A stretch of DNA of 64,000 bases from Bacillota bacterium. Lineage in GTDB: Bacteria > Bacillota > Clostridia > Oscillospirales > Oscillospiraceae. Where the stretch lies: assembly GCA_023386265.1 (NCBI GenBank), contig JAEWKA010000008.1, forward strand, positions 372,001 through 436,000, given 5' to 3'. Positions 33,734-43,100 of the stretch are shown one piece after another. A program made the position numbers and the translations under genes. Under the pieces are notes generated by a model. That model did not search any database. It had not been told where the DNA came from and worked only from the letters and a program-made list of their open reading frames with translations. Each line of letters opens with the position of its first letter. The first letter of the stretch is position 1.

Positions 33734-34906
33734 ATGAATGATTTCAGATTTTATGCGCCCACATATTTCTGCTTCGGACGGGAGTCCGAAAAGAACATCG
33801 GCGAGCTCGTCAGAAGATTCGGCGGGACAAAGGTCCTTATTCATTACGGAGGCGGTTCAATTAAACACAACGGCGTATATGACCGCGTAGTATCGTCTCT
33901 TCAGGAAGCGTCAATCCCCTTTATGGAGCTTGGAGGCGCGCTTCCGAATCCGCGCAGCGGACTAGTGTATGCGGGCATTGACCTGTGCCGCACGGAAGGA
34001 ATCGATTTTATCCTGGCTGTAGGCGGCGGAAGCGCTATCGACTCCGCTAAGGCTATTGCCGCCGGAGTGCCATATGACGGCGATTTTTGGGATTACTATA
34101 AAACGGGAAAGCCGATTGACAGAGCTTTGCCGATCGGGACTGTGCTGACCATTGCCGCCGCCGGCAGCGAGGGCTCGCCCGACAGCGTTATAACTCATGA
34201 AAGCGGGATGTATAAGCGCGGAGCTTCAGGCGAGGCGCTGCGCCCAAAGTTTTCTATCCTCAATCCGGAATCGACCTTAACTCTTTCCGCCTACCAGACC
34301 GCCTGCGGTATCACGGACATTATGGCGCATGTTTGCGAGCGATATTTTACGAATACTAAAAACGTGGAGATCACCGACCGGCTGTGTGAAGGCGTGCTCA
34401 AAACCATGATTGAAGAATCACCTAAAGTGATAAAAAACCTTCAGGACTACGACGCCCGCGCCAACATAATGTGGGCCGGCATGGTAGCCCACAATAACAT
34501 CTGCGGCGTAGGCCGCGATCAGGACTGGAACAGCCACAACATTGAGCATGAGCTATCTGCTCTCTACGATGTGGCACATGGGGCGGGGCTTTCGGTTGTT
34601 ATGCCTTCCTGGATGAAGTATGTCCTGCACCATGACATCGATCGTTTTGCACAGTTTGCTGTCCGCGTATGGGGCTGCGATATGAACTTTTCAAATCCTG
34701 AAATCACTGCGGAGGAAGGGATCCTACGTTTCCGTCAATTCCTGTCCTCCATCAGCATGCCGGCGACCTTCTCTGATCTCGGTGCAAAAGAGGCGGATAT
34801 CCCCGCCTTGGCGGCACACCTCTTTGAAAGCAAGCAAGAGCCTCTGCATGGCTTTATGGACCTTTACCGCAAAGATGTTGAAGCAATTTACCGTCTTGCC
34901 CTATGA
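33734..34906 (+). CDS. Iron-containing alcohol dehydrogenase (BDH/YqhD type)
   Basis: 390 residues of the group III dehydrogenase family. It interconverts aldehydes or ketones and alcohols with NAD(P)H. The nucleotide loop is VGGGSAIDSAKAIA. Metal ligands are the Asp and His of GITDIMAHVCE, His of SHNIEHELSA and His of DVAHGAGLS. The pattern is nearest to NADPH-dependent butanol or aldehyde reductases that detoxify short aldehydes. AAAGGAAGG precedes the ATG. The MerR-type promoter suggests induction by electrophile or aldehyde stress (inference). Confidence 0.92.
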   Translation: MNDFRFYAPTYFCFGRESEKNIGELVRRFGGTKVLIHYGGGSIKHNGVYDRVVSSLQEASIPFMELGGALPNPRSGLVYAGIDLCRTEGIDFILAVGGGSAIDSAKAIAAGVPYDGDFWDYYKTGKPIDRALPIGTVLTIAAAGSEGSPDSVITHESGMYKRGASGEALRPKFSILNPESTLTLSAYQTACGITDIMAHVCERYFTNTKNVEITDRLCEGVLKTMIEESPKVIKNLQDYDARANIMWAGMVAHNNICGVGRDQDWNSHNIEHELSALYDVAHGAGLSVVMPSWMKYVLHHDIDRFAQFAVRVWGCDMNFSNPEITAEEGILRFRQFLSSISMPATFSDLGAKEADIPALAAHLFESKQEPLHGFMDLYRKDVEAIYRLAL

Positions 34907-34928
34907 TAATGAAATACTGATGGCACAC

Positions 34929-34958
34929 AGAGGGCACAGGAATAATTCTGTGCCCTCT
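34929..34958 (+). terminator. Hairpin after the alcohol dehydrogenase gene
   Basis: AGAGGGCACAG (34929-34939) and its complement (34948-34958) form a perfect 11-bp stem. It is followed directly by the second terminator. Confidence 0.6.
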
Positions 34959-34964
34959 GCTCAC

Positions 34965-35007
34965 AAAATGCTCCGGCAAAGTTAGAAAACCTTGCCGGAG
35001 CATTTTT
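34965..35007. terminator. Bidirectional terminator between alcohol dehydrogenase and SLH genes
   Basis: AAAATGCTCCGGCAA and its complement form a 15-bp stem ending in TTTTT on the plus strand and As on the other side, so it can serve both convergent genes. Confidence 0.85.
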
Positions 35008-35025
35008 CATGTGAAAATTTTTCTT

Positions 35026-38000
35026 TTAGATAAGTCCCGATTTCTGCAGCAGTCTCTGCACCATAACGGCAACCTCTGCACGGGTAACGCAGTCCTTCGG
35101 AGATATTTCAGTTGCGCTTGTTCCGGTTATGATGCCCGCCTTGAGGCAAGCCGCGGCACCTTCCCTTGCGTAGCTCGAAATGCTCGCTCCGTCCGTATAC
35201 TTCGAAAGAAACGCACTTTCTTCGCTGTCCGTTAGGCTTACGTTCATTCCCGCTATCTTCATTGTTCGCGTAATTATTGCCATCGCTTGCTCGCGAGTTA
35301 TGGCGTCATTCGGACCATAGGATGTGCTGTCATAGCCGGTTATCAGCGAGTATGACGTTGCAGTGTCTACATAGCCGTTAAACCAGTCGGTCAACGTTAC
35401 ATCTCCGAAAGCACTCTCCGTCGTTCCCTTTTGCAAGCCCAATGCTCGGACAACAACCGCCGCGAACTCAGCTCTTGTGATGCTTCTGTTAGGCTCGTAG
35501 GTGCTGCTTCCAACTCCTGTCACTACCATTCTCGAGCCCATGTCGTTAATTGCATCCTTTGCCCAATGGTTTGCGACATCGGTAAAGCTTATGGGGTTAT
35601 AGATAACCGAATATGTGCTGTTCGTGAGGCTGTTTATTTTCGCGTAGTACTTACCGTCTATTTTGATTATCTGTGTGGGAACATGGCTGAAGGTTCCGTC
35701 AATGTTCAGCACAATGCCTGTTGTTATCTTCGCGGGGTCAATACCGTCCGGTATCGCGACTGTTCTCTCGACATAGCCGTTGAAACGGCTTACATCAACT
35801 GTCTTGCCGCCGCTTGTGCAGGTGATTTCAAACTCCACGGGCTTCACGACAAGCTGATAGCTGTTCTTGTTTGCTGTGTCCTGAACTATTTTCACCGTGT
35901 CTGCGGGGGGCTCAGCTATGCTTACGCTTACCTTGATGTCCTTGAGTGCAACCTGCGAGCCTAGTTGAGCCGATACTTCGTCGATGTTTATCTGGGAAGC
36001 GGGCAGCGTATAGGTAGCCATTCCGGTCTTGATTTCCAGTACCGCTTCCTTGTTTTCCATGTTTTTGACCATTTGTCCCGTAAGCTCGCCGACCGCAACA
36101 TCAGAGCCGCTGGGTACAGGGATTGTAACCACCGCTTTTCGGCCCGCAGCTTCAAGTTTTTCGTCAAGTTTTTTCTGGTCAAGGGCAATTGTTGTTACAC
36201 TCTTACCGTTCTCGGTGCTTTTCTTTTCAGTACCGATGCTTTCAGCTTTCCCGTTTACCAACACATCAGCACCCTTTGTTGCAGTATCCGGTACGTAACC
36301 GCCGCTGCTCGAAGGCTTAAAGACTTTCAAATATGGATAACCACCGTTTGTTCCGGCATCAATCGCCCATACTGTTGAGAAATCCCAGCCCGCAAACGTG
36401 CTCTGAGTTTTCATTTCGGCTGTGGTTTTCCCTGTCGCGCCTACAGTATCAGTCTGACCCGATACTGTGATATCGTAATAATTTGAGGTAAAAGTATTCT
36501 TATCTCCCTCATGGACATAAGGATTATCGGCACCAACCAAACCGCCAATATAATCTTTATATGCTTTGCCTTCGCTGCCAAAAGAATTAGTATTTGCATT
36601 TACTATGCTTACAGTTCCTGCCGCATAAGAGTTAGTGATAGAGGAGCTTTCTATCAAACCTACAAGTCCGCCGACTACTCCTGAGCCACTTACAGTTGCC
36701 AATGAGTAGCAATTGAGAATAGTTTTGTCGGAAGCGCCAAACCTTCCAAATAAACCTCCAACATAACGACTACCCTTAACTTCACCTGTTACATACACTT
36801 CTTCAACATGGATGTTATCCGCTCTACCCGCGAGTATTCCCACATAGTTATACCCTGTTACTTTTGCATTTGTAATAGCTAAGTTTTTTATAGTCGTTTC
36901 AGTACTACCATTACTAAGTGCTGAAAACAGACCCGTACCGTCAACCATGAACAGGCTCACAGAATCATACTTAACGGTGTAACACTTCATATTGCTGATG
37001 GTTTTTCCATTACCGTCAAGTGTTCCGTAAAACCCGTATATTGGGTTCCAGCCATCTTTATAAGCCGATTCCCCAAGGTTAATATCATTCATAAGGATAA
37101 AGGATTTCGGACTATCCCATTCTGTATATTCACCAATTTTGCTCAATTGCTCTGCTGTCGTAATCTGATAAGGATTCGCCGAAGTTCCGTCGCCGCCGGA
37201 GAAAAAGCTACTATCCGCTGAGGCAACATTTTTCAGATAGGGATATCTATCGTTTTTAGCAGAATCGATTGCCCAAATATCAGTAAAATTCCAAGTAGCG
37301 TCAGTAAATGTATTTTCTGTTTTCATTTCATCTGTTGTTTTGCCTGTAATACCCGCTATAGTAGTTTGGGGTGCGCCTGCCGTTTCGGAATCATAAAAGC
37401 AGTTGCTAAAAGCTTCTCCTTCTGTTTCCCCGCAAAAAGCTTGCGGTGCATCTCCGGAGATAACCTCAGCACTTGAGTAACAATTCCGTATGGTAACCGT
37501 ATTTTCATCTTTTTCATCGTTCCCTGCGACACCAGCAAACCCAGCTAAATCACCAGTCGTTATTTCGCCGGAAACAGTGCCCCTAGCATAGCATTCTTGT
37601 ACAATAATATCACCATAGTCATCCATGCCAGCTATAACCCCCGCAAACCCGCCGCCAACTTCATTGCTTACTATAACATCTGAATTTGCGTAGCATTCGG
37701 AAAAGGTTCCACCAGCAACAATCCCTACAAAACCGCCGACACACATAGGTCCCTGCACAATTGCCAAAGAGCAGCATTTTTCCACGGTTCCAAATAAATT
37801 ACCCCCAACAAGGCCACCTGCATATGACTCACCTTTGGTAGCCGAGTTTGTAACCGTTCCCGTAACTGAACAATTCTTAATTGTGCCTGCATTTGCACCA
37901 CATAAACCACCGACAAGCATGCCGCCGGTTATGTTTACATCAACAAGCTTTAGGTTTTCAATATCTCCTATGTTGAAGCCGAATAAGCCCACAGCTTCAG

Positions 38001-39783
38001 CCTGAGCGTTATCTATAGTAAAATTGCTGATGATATGATTGTCGCCATCAAATGTCCCCGAAAACAGGCTCGTGTCATCCTCACCAAAATCTTTTGTTAA
38101 TCTACCTATAGGTGTCCAGCTTCTGCCTGTCATATCAATATCGGCCGTCAGCTTATAGTACGCAGCCACGCCATACGAGTTCGCTCCAACTAAATCCAGC
38201 TGGTCAGCCGTGCATACCAAATACGGCGAAGCTTCGGTTCCCTCGCCCGTAAGGACAACGCCGGTAGGCGCAATATCCATTTTTAAAACATCACTTTCAT
38301 TCTCCGCTTCATCTACCACTGAGATATAAATATCCCACGAGCCGGCAGTCAGACTCGAAAGTGTTATAGTTGTTTCGGCATCAGCTTCCTCTGTGGAGCC
38401 TGTCCCATCATAAGTTTCGGGCGTGTCAGGTGTAATATCAGGTGCATCAGCATTGTTTGCCACTACCTTATAGTAATATGTACCGGCTTCATCGGAAGTA
38501 AAAGCAACTGTTCCCGCAGCATCACTGACACGGTTGACAGTTCCTGCAGTCAAGTTAGGATCTGAATTATCAGGGCCGGTTTTTAGATAAACATTTGCTG
38601 AAGAAGCTAAAAGATTTGCTATCGTAGCTCCATTCGATGTGCTGATAGAGGTCAATCCTGCACTATCGCTTGTCCAAGCACTGAAGCCAAGAGCGCTATT
38701 AAAGTCTGTTGCATTAAGAGTTGCGCTTGTGTCGCTAAATACACGCTTACCACTATCAGCAACACCCGTAATTTTCAAATCGGCCTTACTGCTGCGGTAA
38801 ATATTTAAACCATGCGCTTCAATCTTTGCAGTATCCGCTGTACCTTTTGCAAGCTTTATCGTATTATCATTGGCTGATTGGATTGTTCCGCCGCTTACAG
38901 TAACCGTGGATGAGGATGCGCTTGATATATTAACTGCCGCACCTATAGTGCTCGTATCGGTCGACTCCACTGTGCCACCTGTAACAGTAACAGCACTTGA
39001 ATTTTCTGCGACTATGCCATAGGTCTTCGAGCTTATAAGCCCTCCGGAAACCGTAACATCACCTTTGTTTAAAATGGCAACGCCATCGCTTGGCGCTTCG
39101 GACTTTACCGTTCCGCCTGACACATTTAAAGTAGCGCCAGTATTATTTAAAATGCACTTTTTTGTATTGACATCTCCGCAAATGGTGCCGCCATCAACAT
39201 TTAAAACACCGCTATTTTGAACCACATACGAATCGTTTGTGCTTACAAAAGTAGTGCTAATAGTCGTACCGGTATGAATATTTAAAGTTCCGTTCACATT
39301 CACAACAACCGGAGAAAAGCTAAAAAAGTCGGTGCTGGTATTTGAGATTGTCAAATTGCTGAAATTAGCGATAATATCTTGTGGGATATATAATCCGTAA
39401 TACCCACTAGGGCCAACCGAAAAGTGTACATTTCCTGTATATGTACCGCTTTTACTTAATGCATACCCCGGACCAGCGCCAAGTTGAAGTGCGTTAGTAC
39501 CATCACCAAAAGTAATGTTAGAGCCGCAAGCTGCCAGTGCTTCCGAGAAAGAGTTGTAAGACGTGGGTGTGCCGTTATAAGTAACAACATATCGGGAGCC
39601 GTCATTGGTAATATAATAACTTGAGTATGGCATTGCCCATGCCGCCACCGTCATTGCAGGCAGCATGGTCATTATCATCGCCAGTACAAGCAAAACGCTT
39701 AGTACCGGCTTGGTGTTAAACCCTCTTTTTTTGCTGATTGATAAATGAATGCTATTTAGTTTTTTGTTGAAAAGGCCTTTCAT
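35026..39783 (-). CDS. Secreted surface protein with beta-helix, GLUG-type repeats and three SLH domains
   Basis: 1585 residues. A basic N-terminus and hydrophobic stretch (about 25-50, ending AAWA) form a signal peptide. Residues about 110-330 carry VSGGT-type beta-helix repeats. Two larger blocks start with GEGTEASPYLV and GDGTSANPYQI and contain GLUG-like turns (AGGLVGG, VGGFVGI, VGGLFGRF). Three SLH repeats close it: FTDVANHWAKDAI, FGDVTLTDWFNGYV and FTDGASISSYAREG, with TRAE/TREQ elements. SLH domains anchor the protein to pyruvylated wall polymers. It may act as adhesin or matrix protein; ligand unknown. Confidence 0.9.
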   Translation of the reverse strand: MKGLFNKKLNSIHLSISKKRGFNTKPVLSVLLVLAMIMTMLPAMTVAAWAMPYSSYYITNDGSRYVVTYNGTPTSYNSFSEALAACGSNITFGDGTNALQLGAGPGYALSKSGTYTGNVHFSVGPSGYYGLYIPQDIIANFSNLTISNTSTDFFSFSPVVVNVNGTLNIHTGTTISTTFVSTNDSYVVQNSGVLNVDGGTICGDVNTKKCILNNTGATLNVSGGTVKSEAPSDGVAILNKGDVTVSGGLISSKTYGIVAENSSAVTVTGGTVESTDTSTIGAAVNISSASSSTVTVSGGTIQSANDNTIKLAKGTADTAKIEAHGLNIYRSSKADLKITGVADSGKRVFSDTSATLNATDFNSALGFSAWTSDSAGLTSISTSNGATIANLLASSANVYLKTGPDNSDPNLTAGTVNRVSDAAGTVAFTSDEAGTYYYKVVANNADAPDITPDTPETYDGTGSTEEADAETTITLSSLTAGSWDIYISVVDEAENESDVLKMDIAPTGVVLTGEGTEASPYLVCTADQLDLVGANSYGVAAYYKLTADIDMTGRSWTPIGRLTKDFGEDDTSLFSGTFDGDNHIISNFTIDNAQAEAVGLFGFNIGDIENLKLVDVNITGGMLVGGLCGANAGTIKNCSVTGTVTNSATKGESYAGGLVGGNLFGTVEKCCSLAIVQGPMCVGGFVGIVAGGTFSECYANSDVIVSNEVGGGFAGVIAGMDDYGDIIVQECYARGTVSGEITTGDLAGFAGVAGNDEKDENTVTIRNCYSSAEVISGDAPQAFCGETEGEAFSNCFYDSETAGAPQTTIAGITGKTTDEMKTENTFTDATWNFTDIWAIDSAKNDRYPYLKNVASADSSFFSGGDGTSANPYQITTAEQLSKIGEYTEWDSPKSFILMNDINLGESAYKDGWNPIYGFYGTLDGNGKTISNMKCYTVKYDSVSLFMVDGTGLFSALSNGSTETTIKNLAITNAKVTGYNYVGILAGRADNIHVEEVYVTGEVKGSRYVGGLFGRFGASDKTILNCYSLATVSGSGVVGGLVGLIESSSITNSYAAGTVSIVNANTNSFGSEGKAYKDYIGGLVGADNPYVHEGDKNTFTSNYYDITVSGQTDTVGATGKTTAEMKTQSTFAGWDFSTVWAIDAGTNGGYPYLKVFKPSSSGGYVPDTATKGADVLVNGKAESIGTEKKSTENGKSVTTIALDQKKLDEKLEAAGRKAVVTIPVPSGSDVAVGELTGQMVKNMENKEAVLEIKTGMATYTLPASQINIDEVSAQLGSQVALKDIKVSVSIAEPPADTVKIVQDTANKNSYQLVVKPVEFEITCTSGGKTVDVSRFNGYVERTVAIPDGIDPAKITTGIVLNIDGTFSHVPTQIIKIDGKYYAKINSLTNSTYSVIYNPISFTDVANHWAKDAINDMGSRMVVTGVGSSTYEPNRSITRAEFAAVVVRALGLQKGTTESAFGDVTLTDWFNGYVDTATSYSLITGYDSTSYGPNDAITREQAMAIITRTMKIAGMNVSLTDSEESAFLSKYTDGASISSYAREGAAACLKAGIITGTSATEISPKDCVTRAEVAVMVQRLLQKSGLI

Positions 39784-39885
39784 TTGTTTTCCCCTGTTCT
39801 TCTAATTAATATAATTACGGTTATAGATGGTCTTTCCATTTGTTTGTTAATAATTTTTATTGTCTATTTATGGATATTTTTTTAT

Positions 39886-39914
39886 ATTATATCCTAATTT
39901 CTGACACTAATCAA
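39886..39914 (-). promoter_or_regulatory. Sigma-A promoter of the SLH protein gene
   Basis: On the minus strand TTGATT (39914-39909) and TATAAT (39891-39886) are 17 bases apart, giving a leader of about 100 bases. Confidence 0.7.
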
Positions 39915-39917
39915 CGA

Positions 39918-40181
39918 TTATTTTATAAGCATAACAAGTAGTTTTTGAGTATCAACTCCACCAACAGAAAGTCCTGTAGCTATAAAACTACAGGACTTTC
40001 TGTTTTTATCCGCTGTTGCGCTGTCGGCCGGTTTCACCGCAAGCGAGTCGATTCTGACATCTGTATTGACAATGGCGGAGGCATACCTGATTATCATGAA
40101 AACCTTAGATTGATCAGTGATTCCTGTAAAATGAATCTTGTTGCCCTCAGGCGACACATAAGCGCTGCCGCAGTTGACAGT
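39918..40181 (-). pseudogene. In-frame continuation after the stop of the 1234-residue protein
   Basis: Straight after the TAA at 40184-40182 the same frame stays open for 87 codons to the TAA at 39918. Its first 60 residues look coding and repeat a module of the upstream protein: KIHFTGITDQ here matches KLSFTGATSG there, and VRIDSLAVKP matches ITVDTIDYLNF. No ribosome-binding site or start fits this piece alone. The last 25 codons cross a hairpin and are probably non-coding. Most simply, an extra C-terminal module cut off by a nonsense mutation. Confidence 0.5.
39963..40007 (+). terminator. Strong hairpin with T-run on the plus strand, no plus-strand gene
   Basis: A 17-bp perfect stem (AACAGAAAGTCCTGTAG and complement, loop CTATAAAA) followed by TTTTT on the plus strand. 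No plus-strand gene ends here; on the minus strand, where the genes are, there is no T-run. It may still end minus-strand transcripts weakly. Confidence 0.6.
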
Positions 40182-43100
40182 TTAGCCGTCGATTTTATAA
40201 ATGTATGCAGCAGCAATGGTATGATCGGAGTAGGAATTGTATATCAGATATACCTTATCAGTGGAGGCTGAGAAGTTCAGGTAATCAATGGTGTCCACAG
40301 TAATCTGAGATACGGTAGTACCGGCAGAGGTGACTCTGCAGAGGTAGATAACGGTGCTGCCATTGAGCGTATTCGAGCCGCTCGTTGCGCCGGTGAAGCT
40401 CAGCTTGCCTCCGGAGCATGTGATAGCTGTCAGCCCGGTGTAGAGAGCGCTGTAGTAGCTGGAACCGCTGTATGCTGCTCCGGTCAGGATTGCACCGTTG
40501 GCAGCATAATTCTTCGCGAAGTAGAGCGTGCCCTTGTCGAGCTGGTCATAGCTGACGACTTCGCTTCCGACATTGCCGTTCTTGATACAGGAGTAGGTAT
40601 AGATGATGTTGTTGTTCACATCCATTGATATCATTGCGTCGCTGGTGATGAAGTATTGGTCATAGCTGTACGCATTAGGCGAAGTTATGATGGTTTTGGT
40701 TTCCGTCGAGCCGTCAAAATAGACGTTCGTATTTCCGTCATCGTCTTTAACGATGATATCGCCGTTTATGGTACAGTTCAGCAGACGGATTTCGTCCGAG
40801 CTTAAACCTGTTCCGCCATATATTATAAGGTCGCTGTTGAAGGTGCAGTTCATGAACAATATGAGGTCGCTTTCTCCGACGGCGTAGTTTACTGTCACGT
40901 CAGAGCTGTAAGTCTTGTACAGGCTGAGGCGGTAATTGTACAGACCCGGAGTATACTCAACAGCGCTTGCTATTTCAATTGTGCCAACACTCTCGGCGAA
41001 GCTGCCAAGAAGGATATTGAAGTTGGAGCTGTTTTCCGTATTACACAAATAAGCAGTATCAGCCAAATTTTCCACACCGTAGCCTGTTATTTCGGGCAGA
41101 GAAGGATTTTTGACCTCAATGGCGTCGGCCAAACTGCCGAGCATTTCCATCATCGCCGAATAAGGCAGCTTCATCCAGCCGTTGATATTTGTGGCGCCAT
41201 TGCTTATCACGCCGTTTTCGATAAGGAAATTGATTGCTGCTATTCCCGCGGCCGAGTTTTCATTAATAAAATAATCTTCAGCATAGCATCCTTTGTATAT
41301 GTCTTTTGCAGCGCTGTTTAATAATCCGTAATCAACGCCGTACCTGTTGTAAAGCCCGACAGCAAAGTCCTCCAGACTGGCATAGGTGTTGATTATGCCT
41401 GTGCCCATCGTCTTGACATGCGAGCCCCAGTCATCGCCGCCGTCAAGCCATCCGTAAACATTCACTATACCCAGAGCCGAAAGAACTCCGTTCGCAGCAA
41501 TTCCGTGATCTTGAGCAATATCCAGCGTAACGCCCTCATCTACGGTGAGCATTATGCCTTCCTTTATTACGACGTCCTTGTTGAACTCATAGGTCGTTGG
41601 CTGTCCATCTTTCCGGCTCAGGGCGATGTTCGAGTTAATAAATATCTTGTTGATATTATCGTCTGCAAGTGCGGCAGTAAGCTCTTCCGCGGTATCGACC
41701 GTGACCTCACCGCTTTCCTCGCCGCTGTAGCTCCATAAGACGTTGAATGTACGTGAATCGTCGCCGTCCGAAGTAACTGGATCGGTGTATTTAACGGACA
41801 GAAGCACATTGAACGGAACCGTCAGCGGCGTAGAGGGTAATAGCAGAATTTTGCCCGGCACGGTAGTGGTATCCACGTTGTAAGGCAGTGTATCCCATGC
41901 TTCCGTTGCATCATTGAGATTATTAAGCGACAGCGTATAGTCTCCGAAGGTTTCGTCGGAATACAGCGCCGTTAGGCCGCTTCCAAGAGAGATTTTGAAA
42001 TCCTCGGTCATGGCAATGCCAGAGAAACCGTTTATTGTTACATTTTTCTCCGCGCCCAGAGCGAAATATAACACCACTCCGGTTTCAAGTGAATTTGTTT
42101 TGTTGGCGATGTTAAATGCGAAATTTTTACCTGAGTCGTTGTCTTTGTCATAGATAACCACGATGTTTTTGTCGCCCAGGATAAAGTTCTGGTCGATTTC
42201 GGACCAGTGTCCTGTTACGAAGTAGTAATTCCCGCTGACGGTTACGTCCTTGACATCAACGTTTCCATAAAGGTTAAGGTCTAGATACGTATATGCGGGG
42301 TCGCTCTCGTCCGTGCCTGTGCCACCTGTCACGTTTCCTGTTAATTTCAGCGCATGGGCGGAATGATTGCGCAGGCTTAACCCGCAGTCATAGTTCGGCG
42401 TCCAGCCGCCGTCTATGCTCAGCGATACGTCATAGGGGCAGTCGTCGCCGACGTTGAAGGCGCCGAACTTCGTCGTGCACGCAGCAGGCACATTCAAGCT
42501 CGCAACTCCGCCGCTGAAGCCGAGAGTCTGAGCTTTTAAGCCTGCTCCGTATTCATCAAACCAGATACCTGCGACAAAGAAATGATTTGGATAAGCGTGA
42601 CCCAGACCATCGATGTTGTCGAAATTAAGAGCTGTGATCGTCGCGCCGTTAATTTTCAGAGTACCCTCGCTCGTCCGGCAGTCCGCGTAGAATCTGACAT
42701 AGGTCGAGTTTATCGCCGTGCCACTGGGCAGGTTATTAAGATTTACGTCCTCGGTCTTATACTGTTCGGTTGTCGTCACCGGCGCGAGATTTATTGTCAA
42801 GTCCGCGGTGCCGGAATACGTGCAGTCATCGCTGAAATTGACGTTCAAGCCGTGGTCTGACTTAATGTTCAACTCCAGACTTTCAGCGGTATCGAAACTG
42901 CAGTTGCTGAATTCAATATTGCTCCACAGGCTTTTACCCGTCGTCATCGAAACTGCACCCTCAAAGGTCGCGTCCATGAATTTTGGGCTGTCGCCAATGT
43001 AGACGCCATCCTCGCAGGCAGTTTTAAAGGCCTCGAGCAGGATGGAAAGTTCCGTATTGTTGTTGCTGTCCATTTTGGTTCTGCCAATCGTATCCTGACC

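Larger units (their letters stand above)
39784..40181 (-). other. Gap between two surface-protein genes: remnant frame, hairpin and promoter
   Basis: 398 bases without a normal gene. They hold the in-frame continuation after the 1234-residue protein (39918-40181), a 17-bp hairpin (39963-40004) and the probable promoter of the SLH gene (39886-39914). The rest is very AT-rich leader. Confidence 0.6.
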
